From: Prevotella sp.
Lineage (GTDB): Bacteria; Bacteroidota; Bacteroidia; Bacteroidales; Bacteroidaceae
Length of the DNA: 64,000 bases
Direction: 5' to 3'
NCBI GenBank assembly: GCA_017477435.1
Contig: JAFUVV010000047.1
Location: 49,072-113,071, forward strand
Below the pieces are notes generated by a model that worked only from the letters and a program-made list of their open reading frames with translations, had not been told where the DNA came from and did no database searches. Within the stretch, counting starts at the first letter, position 1, and each line of letters begins with the position of its first letter. Made by a program: the position numbers and the translations under genes. Shown one piece after another: positions 9,549 through 18,446 of this stretch.

Positions 9549-9579
9549 CAAAGATAAAGCATTTGCGGCGAACGGCAAA
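9549..9579 (-). promoter_or_regulatory. Promoter of the dsbD-like gene
   Basis: On the minus strand TTTG (9576-9579), 19 bp, TATCTTTG (9549-9556): an exact match to the Bacteroidetes promoter, with the -7 box ending only 8 nt before the ATG at 9540. The leader is therefore extremely short. Confidence 0.75.
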
Positions 9580-9624
9580 GGTCGTCGCTGCGTTTTAGGT
9601 ATTTTTATAAATTGCTCCTACCAT

Positions 9625-11241
9625 CTAAAACGGGCAGGGAGCATAGAACGTCATCTGTTGGCCCGTTGTGGGATGGTCGATGACAAGCCACTCGGCATGC
9701 AGATAGAGTCTGTCGGCAGGGTGACCGTAGAGGGCGTCGCCTTTTATCGGGCATCCCAGCCCCTCGCGATGGGCACAATGCACACGCAGCTGGTGGGTAC
9801 GACCGGTAAGAGGCGAGAGCAGCACACGTCCGTCGGAGAGTATCTCATAGTCGGTCTGCGACCTACGGCCACTCTCATGGTCGACCACCTGATATGGCCG
9901 GTTTTCCACATCGGCACGCAGGGGCAGGCTGATGCGTCCACTGCCGGCAGGCAGACGCTTCTCGAGCAGGGCAACATAGCGCTTCTCAACCTTACGACGT
10001 GCAAACTGCGACTGCAACAATCGCTGTGTGTCAGCATCTTTCGCCACTATGAGGAGCCCGCTGGTTGCCATGTCGAGACGATGCACCACAAGTGGTTCGG
10101 CTGCCCCACCCCACTCTCTGCGCAGGATAGAAACCACCGACTCGACGTCTCCACGTCCTGGCACGCTGAGCATGCCGGCAGGCTTATTGACAACGCAGAA
10201 ATGCTCGTCGTCGTATATCACGTCGAGCCGTCCCCGCTGCTCGCCACCAGCTATCGGCCCTTTGCGCAGCGTCAGGCCTGAGAGCATCCACGCGAGGATG
10301 GGCTTGCACTTCCCGCTGCAGGCGGGATAGTAGTGGCCGTCGTGGCGCACAACATCCTTCGGCGACTCACCCCACCAGAACATGGCCATGCTGCGCGGCG
10401 TCAGTCCGTGGGCAAAGGCATATTGCAGCAGCCGGGGCTCGCAGCACTCGCCGCTGCCGGAAGGGGGCACCTGCTGCGGCGTGGGGGCAAAGATTTCCAA
10501 AAGGTTACGGCTCTCGCCACGGGAGTTGAGCATCTGAAACTGAGCAAACAACCACTGCTGCAGCTGGTCGGACATCTCGTGGCGGCGACGTTTCAGCGCC
10601 GTTATAGCATCTTCGAGGGGTTGCAGTTCCGACTTCACTGCTGCCACTCGCTCCTCCTGCATCTTCTTCGCCCGGCGCAGTTCGGCTTTCTGAAACTGGC
10701 TCTCGCGAATCATCTCAGCCGTTTCTGTTGCCGACAGATAGCCCTCCTTGCGCCGCTGGTCGCGCTGCTGCTTCGCCATGCGCATGGCCGATGCCTGCTC
10801 TGAAAGCGACTGCTGACCCTCGCTCTCGAGGCGCAACAGACGGTCGCGAAGGGAGAGATAATCCTTGTCGTTGCAAAGCTGCGAAATCTGCTCGTTGAGG
10901 GCAGATATCTCGGCCTCCGTAGTCTTGAAATGTCCGTCGGGAGAGAGATAGTCGAACACGGCAGGAACAAATCCCTGCCAGTCGCACCGCCCGCCGATCT
11001 GCCCGGAGTAAGCCGCCAGATAGCCCGGCCGCCCCTCGGCGTCAACGACCACGAGCACTCCGAACATCTTCCCACGCCCAATCTCCTCGGCCCACTCAGA
11101 GCGGCCCGCAATGTCGCCTCGCAGGTCGTCCCACGCAGCCAACGCCGACGCGTCGGGCTCGTAGTCGAAAGGGTCGTTCAACGCGTCGGGAACACTCACG
11201 CCCGACGGAAGACGACGGAACAGCAAATCTCTCTCTTCCAT
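9625..11241 (-). CDS. RluA-family RNA pseudouridine synthase
   Basis: Protein of 538 residues whose C-terminal half is an RluA-type pseudouridine synthase that isomerises uridines in rRNA or tRNA. The catalytic motif is HRLDMATSGLLIVAKD, with the nucleophile Asp in HRLD, followed by VEKRYVALLEK and TGRTHQLRVH. The N-terminal 300 residues are a Bacteroidetes-type extension: a globular start, a long Glu/Gln/Arg-rich coiled coil (about 110-215) and a region with CEPRLLQYAFAHGLTP. Chosen start is the ATG at 11241; a GTG nine bases earlier is possible. The target site cannot be read from sequence. The gene is monocistronic and divergent from the yitT-type gene. Confidence 0.88.
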   Translation of the reverse strand: MEERDLLFRRLPSGVSVPDALNDPFDYEPDASALAAWDDLRGDIAGRSEWAEEIGRGKMFGVLVVVDAEGRPGYLAAYSGQIGGRCDWQGFVPAVFDYLSPDGHFKTTEAEISALNEQISQLCNDKDYLSLRDRLLRLESEGQQSLSEQASAMRMAKQQRDQRRKEGYLSATETAEMIRESQFQKAELRRAKKMQEERVAAVKSELQPLEDAITALKRRRHEMSDQLQQWLFAQFQMLNSRGESRNLLEIFAPTPQQVPPSGSGECCEPRLLQYAFAHGLTPRSMAMFWWGESPKDVVRHDGHYYPACSGKCKPILAWMLSGLTLRKGPIAGGEQRGRLDVIYDDEHFCVVNKPAGMLSVPGRGDVESVVSILRREWGGAAEPLVVHRLDMATSGLLIVAKDADTQRLLQSQFARRKVEKRYVALLEKRLPAGSGRISLPLRADVENRPYQVVDHESGRRSQTDYEILSDGRVLLSPLTGRTHQLRVHCAHREGLGCPIKGDALYGHPADRLYLHAEWLVIDHPTTGQQMTFYAPCPF

Positions 11242-11379
11242 AACGACCACAAATATAATGAAAATTCCGATAAATCACCCACAGAAACCAATAAAAATGC
11301 TCCTTCCCCGCCCACCAGAACGTATCCTCAACCCCACCAACCCAATATCCATCCAACGGCTAAACAATCCATAGACTAC

Positions 11380-11464
11380 AGTACATGGGCCTTGTACTGC
11401 GAGTACATGGGCTTTGTACTCAGAGTACATGGCTTTTGTACTGCAAGTACACGGGCCTTGTACT
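11380..11464. repeat. GTAC-type 22-bp array B (4 units)
   Basis: Four 22-bp units start at 11380, 11402, 11424 and 11446, in the same orientation as array A. All half sites read AGTACA and TGTACT, with the 7-nt inserts TGGGCCT, TGGGCTT, TGGCTTT and CGGGCCT. It lies between divergent genes (RluA-type and yitT-type), 139 bp from the first ATG and 230 bp before the second -7 box. Confidence 0.9.
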
Positions 11465-11555
11465 GCAGGCTATAGAATCCCGCAACGCCGCTGATACACA
11501 TTATATATATTAAAAGAAACAAAAACTTGCGTTTTCTTTTTAGTTACCTCCCTGC

Positions 11556-11583
11556 GGTCAGTGGGTCTCACTCTCGTTCGACA
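11556..11583. repeat. Dispersed GGTCAGTGGGTCTCAC repeat, copy 1
   Basis: GGTCAGTGGGTCTCAC followed by a variable tetramer and GTTCGACA. The same string with the same spacing to TTCGACA recurs at 55218. No function is apparent. Confidence 0.5.
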
Positions 11584-11589
11584 GGTCTC

Positions 11590-11701
11590 TGCCCTCGACA
11601 TGCACTACCTTTAGATGACGCTGAAGGTAACGTGCACCTCGGGATAGAAAGCAAAAATATGCATTTTTGCTTTGCTCTCCGCTCGGTTTGCACTACCTTT
11701 G
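11590..11701 (+). repeat. Promoter-linked hairpin repeat, copy 2
   Basis: A decayed promoter-like stretch (CTCGACATGCAC then TACCTTTA, 11606-11613) pairs through TACCTT with AAGGTA (11624-11629). Then come CACCTCGG, an A/T-rich part with ATATGCAT, and the working promoter at 11671-11701. The order of elements equals the other copies near 0.85, 42.8 and 63.8 kb. Confidence 0.6.
11671..11701 (+). promoter_or_regulatory. Promoter of the yitT-type gene
   Basis: TTTG (11671-11674), 19 bp, TACCTTTG (11694-11701). The spacer has the CTCTCCGCTCGG pattern shared with 42863 and related copies. It rules out the in-frame start at 11672 and supports the ATG at 11732. Confidence 0.75.
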
Positions 11702-11731
11702 CAGCAAATTTCAAACGAAAGCTGCACAACA

Positions 11732-12655
11732 ATGAGAAACTTTAGATTGAAAGCACCCGGCCGACGGTCGATAATGAAGGAGATACGCGACTACGCGTTC
11801 ATCACCGTGGGCATGTTCTTCTACTGCATCGGATGGACCGTCATGCTCCTGCCAAACAGCATCACCACAGGGGGCGTGTCGGGTATCGCAAACATCATCT
11901 ACTGGGGCACAGGCATCCCCGTCGACCTGAGCTACTTCACTATCAACGCCGTGCTGATGATCTTCGCACTGCGGCTGCTGGGACTAAAATTCTGCATAAA
12001 GACCATCTATGCCGTCACGATGCTCACCGTCATGGTCAACATATCGCAGCGCATCGTCGGCGACACGCAGTTCCTCCACGACCAGCTCTTCATGGTCACA
12101 GTCATCGGATCAATATTCTGCGGCATGGGCGTGGGCATGGGACTCTCGGCAGGGGGAAGCACAGGAGGAACCGACATCATCGCTGCAATCATAAACAAAT
12201 ACCGCGACATATCGCTCGGACGAGTCATAATGCTATGCGACGTCGTGATAATATCCTGCAGCTACCTCGTACTGAAAAGCTGGGAACGGGTAGTCTACGG
12301 CTACGTAGAACTGTTCATCGTGTCCTACTGTGTAGACCAGGTGGTCAACTCCATGCGCCGGTCAGTGCAGTTCTTCATCATCTCCGACAAATACGAAGAA
12401 ATCGGTCGCAACATCAACCAGAACGCCCGGCGCGGCTGCACTGTAATCGACGGACACGGATTCTACAGCGGCAAAGAAGTGAAAATGCTCTTCGTGCTCA
12501 CACGTAAGAGCGAGAGCGACCACATCTTCCAGCTCATCAGCCACATCGACCCCAACGCCTTCGTCAGCCAGAGTGCTGTCATCGGCGTCTACGGACAAGG
12601 CTTCGACCGCTTCCGCATAAAAAACACAAAGGAGACGGAAGCACTGAAGAAATAA
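11732..12655 (+). CDS. YitT family membrane protein (DUF161/DUF2179)
   Basis: Integral membrane protein of 307 residues of the YitT family, function not established. Five or so hydrophobic segments occupy residues 15-200 (for example FITVGMFFYCIGWTVMLL and FCGMGVGMGLSAGGSTGGTDI). The conserved GGVSGIA and GGSTGGTDIIA motifs are present. The C-terminal third (about 215-300) is the soluble DUF2179 domain, with NARRGCTVIDGHGFYSGKEVKMLFVL. The start at 11732 fits the promoter ending at 11701; the ATG at 11774 (MKEIRDYAF) is an alternative. Monocistronic, divergent from the pseudouridine synthase gene. Confidence 0.85.
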   Translation: MRNFRLKAPGRRSIMKEIRDYAFITVGMFFYCIGWTVMLLPNSITTGGVSGIANIIYWGTGIPVDLSYFTINAVLMIFALRLLGLKFCIKTIYAVTMLTVMVNISQRIVGDTQFLHDQLFMVTVIGSIFCGMGVGMGLSAGGSTGGTDIIAAIINKYRDISLGRVIMLCDVVIISCSYLVLKSWERVVYGYVELFIVSYCVDQVVNSMRRSVQFFIISDKYEEIGRNINQNARRGCTVIDGHGFYSGKEVKMLFVLTRKSESDHIFQLISHIDPNAFVSQSAVIGVYGQGFDRFRIKNTKETEALKK

Positions 12656-12765
12656 AGCATCTATCTGCCTCATTACCCGAGGAATAGCTTCGTGATGCAG
12701 ACAGAAACACGTCACAACGAAGACATACACATACTCTGCCCAAGCCTACAAGGCCAGACAGCAAA

Positions 12766-12806
12766 ACAAAACGGGTTGGTTTGTTCAACAAATCAACCCG
12801 TTTTGT
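12766..12806 (+). terminator. 41-bp hairpin after the yitT-type gene
   Basis: ACAAAACGGGTTGG and its partner CCAACCCGTTTTGT-like arm form a 20-bp stem (one G-T pair) centred on 12786, with almost no loop. It lies 110 bp after the stop codon. It lacks a long T-run, so terminator function is likely but not certain. Confidence 0.5.
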
Positions 12807-12901
12807 TCATCAAAATAACCCATTTTGTTCTCATGGGAAGTATCTTTAAATGAAAAAGAAAAAACAATGGGCTGTGATGGTGAAAACAGCTGAGACTGTC
12901 T

Positions 12902-13109
12902 CCACCTATTTATAGGTGGGTTCTATAAATTATGTCGAGTCGATTTTTGATATTTATTTGTATGTCAGTATGTAAGTTGAAGAGGGAACATAGCGGGCTA
13001 TGTGACCGATGAAACTTGACATAATGACAACAAATAAAGCAAAAAGCGACCGAAAAAGAAAGAACACCATTCAAATAAAAAAACAGAAACAGAATTTATA
13101 GAATCCACC
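12902..13109. mobile_element. Palindromic MITE-like element with TAGCGGGCTA core, copy 1
   Basis: Outer inverted arms at 12915-12931 and 13093-13109 (17 bp, one mismatch), inner imperfect arms of 26 bp at 12953-12978 and 13013-13038, and a core ACATAG-CGGG-CTATGT at 12988-13003. No open reading frame. The element at 48208-48403 has the same nested architecture, the same core (TAGCGGGCTA), the same length (195 versus 196 bp) and the same 17-bp offset of the core from the outer centre. A non-autonomous mobile repeat is the simplest reading; no transposase is present. Confidence 0.55.
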
Positions 13110-13115
13110 TATATA

Positions 13116-13203
13116 TAGTAGGGATGGGCTTTATGCCCATCAGCAAATAGTAGTTCAAAAAGATGTCGCTACCTGCTGATGGGCATAAAGCCCATCCCTA
13201 CTA
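13116..13203. repeat. 30-bp perfect inverted repeat
   Basis: Arms at 13116-13145 and 13174-13203 are exact reverse complements, with a 28-bp loop. Each arm contains its own smaller hairpin, GATGGGC with GCCCATC. It directly abuts the palindromic element ending at 13109 and sits 84 bp past the 3' end of the DUF1080 gene. No T-run follows, so it is not a typical terminator. Confidence 0.75.
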
Positions 13204-13286
13204 AAACTCAATACCCCCTGCCATATGCTTTTAATCGATATTGCAGTGCCTCCCTCTGGGGAGGATAGGTGGGGCTTCTGCTTTCC

Positions 13287-14060
13287 TTACAGCGGGCGGA
13301 TCCAGATGTTGCGGAAGCTTATCGGCTCGCTGGGGTCGCCATGGCTCTGCAGGATGATCGGGCCATCACCGTGAGGCTGCACGCGCGGGAAGCCGATGTA
13401 CTCGGTCGTACCCAGTATCTCAACGTTGTTCTGAAGCACTACGCCGTTCTGTATCACAGTGACCGTCGGACGCACCTTGTATGTGCCGTTGGCATTGAAC
13501 ACAGGGGCATTGTAGATGATGTCGTAGACATTCCACTCGCCGGGCTTGCGCATGGCGTTCACCAGTGGGGGGTACTGCTTGTAGATGGAGCCGGTCATAC
13601 CGTTGACGTAGGTCTCGTTCTTGTAGCAGTCGAGTATCTGCACCTCGTACTTACCCTGCATGTACACGCCGCTGTTGCCGCGCGACTGACTCTCGCCGGT
13701 GATGGTCTTCGGAACCATCCACTCCAGGTGGAGCTGATAACTGCCGAACTCCTGCTTCGTGCGGATGTCGCCCTTCGACTTGTCGACGGTCATCACACCG
13801 TTCTTCACCTTCCAGCCAGCCGGCTCGCCGTTGGTCTGCTCCCATGCCGAAAGGTCCTTGCCGTCGAAAAGGATGATGGCATCGCTCGGAGCACCAGAGG
13901 TCTTCTGGTCGCCAGGAGTGACAATCTTGGGCTGGGGAGTCCAATACTCAGACATCTGTGGCTTCATAGGCATCTGCTCAGGGTATTTCTTCTCCTGAGC
14001 ATTGGCAACGATGGCTACTGCCATCATAAACGCTGCCGATAAAAATATTCTTTTCTTCAT
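13287..14060 (-). CDS. Exported DUF1080 (3-keto-disaccharide hydrolase-like) protein
   Basis: Protein of 257 residues with a signal peptide (1-21, ending ANA) and one DUF1080 domain, a concanavalin-like jelly-roll fold; some members hydrolyse 3-keto-glycosides and others are only known as exported carbohydrate-active proteins. Family features are IILFDGKDLSAWEQTNGEPAGWKVKNGVMTV near the start and FGSYQLHLEWMVP and GNSGVYMQGKYEVQILDCY in the middle. Cys residues are few. It is monocistronic, read towards the inverted repeat at 13116, and separated from secDF by a terminator. Activity on a particular sugar cannot be claimed. Confidence 0.85.
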   Translation of the reverse strand: MKKRIFLSAAFMMAVAIVANAQEKKYPEQMPMKPQMSEYWTPQPKIVTPGDQKTSGAPSDAIILFDGKDLSAWEQTNGEPAGWKVKNGVMTVDKSKGDIRTKQEFGSYQLHLEWMVPKTITGESQSRGNSGVYMQGKYEVQILDCYKNETYVNGMTGSIYKQYPPLVNAMRKPGEWNVYDIIYNAPVFNANGTYKVRPTVTVIQNGVVLQNNVEILGTTEYIGFPRVQPHGDGPIILQSHGDPSEPISFRNIWIRPL

Positions 14061-14087
14061 TTTCGATTGATTTTGATTAACTACTTA

Positions 14088-14095
14088 CAAAAGTA
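14088..14095 (-). promoter_or_regulatory. Likely -7 box of the DUF1080 gene
   Basis: TACTTTTG on the minus strand (14088-14095), 28 bp before the ATG at 14060. It matches TAnnTTTG; the -33 region is unclear. Confidence 0.45.
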
Positions 14096-14171
14096 CAAAA
14101 AACATGACGAACACAACTATTTTCATGCACGTTTTTTTCGTTTCTTCAAGATAAAGACTGCATTTCCCCAC

Positions 14172-14206
14172 AAAAAAAACCGCACTCTCCATCGCGGAGA
14201 ATGCGG
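14172..14206 (-). terminator. Terminator of secDF
   Basis: On the minus strand CCGCATTCTCC, loop GCGAT, GGAGAGTGCGG, then eight T. It lies 27 bp after the secDF stop codon: a classical Rho-independent terminator. Confidence 0.9.
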
Positions 14207-14232
14207 CTGAAAATACAATGTGTGTGAAAAAA

Positions 14233-17200
14233 TTATGCTTTTACTGCAGTTTCTTCTTTAATCTTACGGCCACGCACGAGGAATGCCACGGGCGAAGCGA
14301 TGAAGATGGAAGATAGTGTTCCGAAGACAACACCGAGTATCATTGCAAACGCGAAGCTGCGGATACTTGCTCCACCAAGGAAGAAGATACAGAGCAGCAC
14401 GATGAGCGTAGATACAGAGGTGTTGATCGTACGAGCAAGCGTCTGGTTGACACTGTCGTCGAATACCTTCTGCGGATCCTGCTTCGGATGAAGCTTCAGA
14501 TTCTCACGTATACGGTCAAACACCACCACCTTGTCGTTGATAGAGTAACCTATCACGGTCAGGATAGCTCCGATGAACGTCTGGTCTATCTCGAGCGAGA
14601 ATGGCACGAAGCCCCACAGCAGCGAGTAGAGACCGAGCACGACAAGCGTGTCGACAGCCAGTGCAACGACTGAACCGACAGAGAATGCCACGTTGCGGAA
14701 GCGGAGAAGGATGTAGAGGAAGATACCGATAAGAGCAATCAGTACGCTGTAGATAGCTCCATAGGTGATATCCTTTGCTACAGACGGTCCCACCTTAGTA
14801 GAACTGATGATCGATCCACCCTGACGAACGTCGGGGTTCTTGAACTGCTCTACATCGGCCTGAGAAACGAGGTTGGCCTTCTTCAGGGCATTGTAGAGCA
14901 TGGTCTCTGTCTCGTCGTCGGTAGTAGGAGAGTTGCTCTCAATCTTGTAGTTGGTAGAGATGCGGATGGTTCTTCCGTCGGTACCAATGGCAATTGCAGA
15001 GTTGTTAGCCTCTGGGAATGCCTCGGCAAGAATCTCGCGAACTTGCTCCGGTTCAACCTTATTCTCGAACTGCACAACATAGTTGCGACCACCGGTGAAG
15101 TCGATGCTGCGGCTCAGTCCACGAAGGAAGAAGCTGGCAATGAACGCAACGGCTGCGATGACAACGACGATGGCTGTCTTCTTATAGTAAGACATGAATG
15201 GGAAGTGCAGACCCTGCATCAGGTTCTTCGAGATTGGAGTGTAGAACTTCAGGCCAAGCCACTTGTCCTTACTCATACGGTTCTCGTAGACGAGGCGTGT
15301 GAGGAACACTGCTGTGAAGAACGAGCAGATGATACCGATGATCCATGTCGTAGCGAATCCCTTCACAGGACCTGTACCGAAGTAGAGCAGGATGACACCT
15401 GTGATGATACTTGTCAGGTTGGAGTCGAAGATTGCCGAGAATGCATTGTCGTATCCGGCTTTCACTGCCTGCTTGATACCCTTGCCGCTACGCATCTCTT
15501 CCTTTATGCGCTCATAGATAAGCACGTTGGCGTCGACGGCAGTACCCAGCGAGAGCACCATACCTGCAAGTCCCGACATCGTAAGCGCGGCTTGGAACGA
15601 GGTAAGGATACCGAGGGTGAAGAACAGGTTGACAATGAGCGCGAGGTTAGCCATCATTCCCGGGATGAATCCGTACATCATGACCATGTAGATCATCAGG
15701 AGCACGAATGCGATGATGAACGACCATATACCCTGCTTGATAGACTGTGCACCGAGGCTTGGTCCTACGACTTCTGCCTGCACAATGCGTGCCGGGGCTG
15801 GCATACGACCGGAAACGAGGGTGTTGGCAAGGTCTTTGGTATCTTCGATTGTGAAGTTACCAGTGATCTGCGACTGTCCACCGTCAATCTCGTTCTGAAC
15901 GCGAGGTGCCGAGTAAACAACGCCGTCGAGGACGATGGCAATGGCCTTCTGGACGTTGGCTTTTGTGAGCTGTGCCCAGCGGCGAGCACCCTCTGTGTTC
16001 ATCGACATCGATACTTCAGGAGCACCAGAGAGCTGGTTGAACTGATCCTTAGCCGATGTGATCACGTCGCCTTCCAGCGGAGCACGGCCGTTAGGATTTG
16101 TCACCTTCAGGGCATAGAGTCCGAAGATGTTCTTCACGTTCAGTCCGTCTTCCGGCTTAGCACTCCAGAGGAGCTTCAGGTCGGAAGGCAGCACTTGCTT
16201 GGCAAGTTCGGAATAGATGATCTTATTAACGGCCGCTGTGTCGCGTACGTTAGTATAACCGACGAGTGCAAGCGAACCGCGTCCTGTGGGCTGGAATACC
16301 GAGTAGAGCGGGTTGGCCTTCTTCTGTGCCTCAGTCATCTCGCCACTCTTCTCGGCCACGCCAGCATCTTCGCCTTCTTCCTTAATCTTGAAGGTTGGCT
16401 CGGCCTTTGTCTCCTCGGCTGCCTTCACGGTTGTAGTGTCGGCCTCGGCTGCTTTCTCGGCCTCGGCGGGAGCTTCTTTGCCAGCAAGCTCTGTGGCTGC
16501 ACGCTGGTTGAGCTGAGTCAGATAAGGAATGATTTCTTCTGCGTTATATGTCTCCCAGAATTCGAGGTTTGCGCTGCTCTGCAAAAGGTTACGCATGCGT
16601 TCCGGCTCACGGATACCTGGCATTTCAACCATGATGCGTCCCTGCTGGCCTTCCAGTTTCTGGATGTTTGGCTGTACGACGCCGAACTTGTCGATACGTG
16701 TGCGAACCACGCGGAACGAGTTGTCGATAGCAGCCTGCACTTCTTCGCGCAGTACTTTCTCCACTTCGCTGTCGGTGCTCTGTGGCGAAACCTTGCCCTG
16801 AAGCTGCTGTGTGGCAAATATCTCGGCGAGGTTATGGCCGGGAGCGTTCTTGTGGTAGGCTTTGATGAAGAGCGAGATGAAGTCGCTCTGACTGGTCTCT
16901 TCTTCGACCTTTGCCTCTTGCATAGCTTTCACGTATGCAGGGTCGGTCTTATGATCGGCCAAAATGTCCAACACGTCTGGAACTGAGATTTCCAGAATAA
17001 CATTCATACCACCCTTAAGGTCGAGTCCGAGGCCGATCTGAGTCTCGAGACACTTCTGGTAAGAGTAGATTCCCAAATACTTAACTGAGTCTTTGTAGTC
17101 CTGCTGTTTGATTGGGTCCTCAATCTTTGCAGCCTGCTTGTCGAAGTAGCTTGTTGCTGCCGAGAACGACAGGTAGAAGATGCTTGCAAGTGTCAGTAAG

Positions 17201-17235
17201 ACTGCAGTTACAATTACAATTCCTTTGTTTTGCAT
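14233..17235 (-). CDS. secDF: Protein translocase subunit SecDF (fused)
   Basis: Fusion of SecD and SecF in one 1000-residue chain, the usual form in Bacteroidetes; it uses the proton gradient to pull preproteins through SecYEG. The SecD half (about 1-650) has a first membrane helix at 5-25, the periplasmic P1 domain with VVRTRIDKFGVVQPNIQ, and a membrane block containing MSGLAGMVLSLGTAVDANVLIYERIKEE. The SecF half starts near FPFMSYYKKTAIVVV and includes SIDFTGGRNYVVQFE and IGYSINDKVVVFDRIREN, the proton-path motifs. A low-complexity Ala/Glu insertion (about 240-300) in the periplasmic region is a lineage-specific feature. Flanking genes are unrelated; it has its own terminator and a likely promoter at 17283. 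Confidence 0.97.
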   Translation of the reverse strand: MQNKGIVIVTAVLLTLASIFYLSFSAATSYFDKQAAKIEDPIKQQDYKDSVKYLGIYSYQKCLETQIGLGLDLKGGMNVILEISVPDVLDILADHKTDPAYVKAMQEAKVEEETSQSDFISLFIKAYHKNAPGHNLAEIFATQQLQGKVSPQSTDSEVEKVLREEVQAAIDNSFRVVRTRIDKFGVVQPNIQKLEGQQGRIMVEMPGIREPERMRNLLQSSANLEFWETYNAEEIIPYLTQLNQRAATELAGKEAPAEAEKAAEADTTTVKAAEETKAEPTFKIKEEGEDAGVAEKSGEMTEAQKKANPLYSVFQPTGRGSLALVGYTNVRDTAAVNKIIYSELAKQVLPSDLKLLWSAKPEDGLNVKNIFGLYALKVTNPNGRAPLEGDVITSAKDQFNQLSGAPEVSMSMNTEGARRWAQLTKANVQKAIAIVLDGVVYSAPRVQNEIDGGQSQITGNFTIEDTKDLANTLVSGRMPAPARIVQAEVVGPSLGAQSIKQGIWSFIIAFVLLMIYMVMMYGFIPGMMANLALIVNLFFTLGILTSFQAALTMSGLAGMVLSLGTAVDANVLIYERIKEEMRSGKGIKQAVKAGYDNAFSAIFDSNLTSIITGVILLYFGTGPVKGFATTWIIGIICSFFTAVFLTRLVYENRMSKDKWLGLKFYTPISKNLMQGLHFPFMSYYKKTAIVVVIAAVAFIASFFLRGLSRSIDFTGGRNYVVQFENKVEPEQVREILAEAFPEANNSAIAIGTDGRTIRISTNYKIESNSPTTDDETETMLYNALKKANLVSQADVEQFKNPDVRQGGSIISSTKVGPSVAKDITYGAIYSVLIALIGIFLYILLRFRNVAFSVGSVVALAVDTLVVLGLYSLLWGFVPFSLEIDQTFIGAILTVIGYSINDKVVVFDRIRENLKLHPKQDPQKVFDDSVNQTLARTINTSVSTLIVLLCIFFLGGASIRSFAFAMILGVVFGTLSSIFIASPVAFLVRGRKIKEETAVKA

Positions 17236-17282
17236 TTTTTATTTTTACTTTTGATTTATGTTTTCTAAAACCAATTAGCGTG

Positions 17283-17290
17283 CAAAGATA
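17283..17290 (-). promoter_or_regulatory. Likely -7 box of secDF
   Basis: TATCTTTG on the minus strand, 48 bp before the ATG at 17235. It is a good match to the Bacteroidetes -7 box; no clear -33 box was found. Confidence 0.5.
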
Positions 17291-17339
17291 GTTATTTTTT
17301 ATTATTAGGGAAAATTTATGGGCGTTATTTATTCATTTT

Positions 17340-18431
17340 TTAAGGTTTTCCCTTGATTTTTATGTAGCATTTGATGGGATAATGGTCGCTGATGTCTATT
17401 TTTCTGTCTACTTTGCAGTCGTAGGGGGTGATATTGTCGGAGCAGAGTATGTTGTCTATCCTGACATACATTCCGCCTCGGTTGTAGGAGAATCCGAATC
17501 CGTTGCCGCTTTCTACGAAGCAGTCTTTCAGTCCTTGTGCCACTTGCCGGTGTGCGAAGGAGAGGGGTGTATCGTTGAAATCGCCGCACACGACAATCGA
17601 TTCTCCCTTGCGGTTTCTTATGAATTCGGCGAGTGCCTTTGCCTGCGGGGCTCGCTTCTTGGCAGCCTGAGCAAGTTTACTGAGCACAAGCTTCGACCCG
17701 GCGCTCGCTTCCTCACGCTTCACTTCGCCTTCTACAATGTTCTTCAGGAGTTTACGGTCGTCGATGCTCAGTCCGCTAATCTGGAAGTGGGAGTTTACGA
17801 CGGTCAGTGTGTCGTCGCCGATGCGGAGCCTATAGCCCACGGCCGAACGGACCGACGTCCCGAGGCGTATGTGTTCCTTATCTATAATAGGGTATTTGCT
17901 ATACAATGCCAGCACGTCGTACTTGCCCACTGCGTGAATGGTGTCGCGATAGTCGTAGACGGCGTTGAGCCTCTTGTCGACGCCTTCCTGTATTCTCTGA
18001 CGGGCGTCAGCCTCTTGGAGGAGTACAATGTCGGCATTCTCCGATGCAATATAGTCGGCGATCTTCAGCGACGTCTCCGTCTCGCTGTCCATCGAGAAGC
18101 ACCACACGTTGTAGCTCATCACCTTTATCGCATCCTCAGGAGGCGTACTGGTGAAATTGATCGGCATGTATGTCCTCACGGGTCCGTAGCAAATGGCAAA
18201 CCCGAGGATGGGCAGGAGCACGTAGCGCAACCTGACGAATGCCCACAAGACAAGGAAGAGGAGATTGATGACGAGGAAGACGGGGAAGAGCATCGACAGG
18301 TTCGACAGCATGGGATAGCTCACGGGGCTCACCCGTCCGGCATATCCCACCACGAGCATTAGCACGATAGTAGCAACATTGGCACCCACGAGGATGCCAA
18401 GGACTGCTTTCTTTATCTTCTTGAAAACCAC
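17340..18431 (-). CDS. Membrane-anchored endonuclease/exonuclease/phosphatase family protein
   Basis: Protein of 363 residues. Residues 1-95 hold three hydrophobic segments, so the enzyme is anchored in the inner membrane. The rest is an EEP (DNase I-like) domain with its diagnostic motifs: IKVMSYNVWCFSM, IVLLQEADARQ, VVNSHFQISGL, VVCGDFNDTPLS and the final SDHYPIKCYI. Members cut nucleic acids or phosphoesters, including lipids; the substrate here is unknown. The start is a GTG at 18431, 15 bp after the stop codon of the rhomboid gene, so the two probably form one transcript. A rhomboid-EEP pairing is common in Bacteroidales. Confidence 0.88.
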   Translation of the reverse strand: MVFKKIKKAVLGILVGANVATIVLMLVVGYAGRVSPVSYPMLSNLSMLFPVFLVINLLFLVLWAFVRLRYVLLPILGFAICYGPVRTYMPINFTSTPPEDAIKVMSYNVWCFSMDSETETSLKIADYIASENADIVLLQEADARQRIQEGVDKRLNAVYDYRDTIHAVGKYDVLALYSKYPIIDKEHIRLGTSVRSAVGYRLRIGDDTLTVVNSHFQISGLSIDDRKLLKNIVEGEVKREEASAGSKLVLSKLAQAAKKRAPQAKALAEFIRNRKGESIVVCGDFNDTPLSFAHRQVAQGLKDCFVESGNGFGFSYNRGGMYVRIDNILCSDNITPYDCKVDRKIDISDHYPIKCYIKIKGKP

Positions 18432-18446
18432 TGCTTTCCCTATAGT

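Noticed and set aside
15043-16986. Plus-strand open frame of 647 codons opposite secDF
   Set aside because: Antisense shadow of secDF; Cys/His-rich translation without family features. Long antisense frames are common in this G+C-rich coding DNA.
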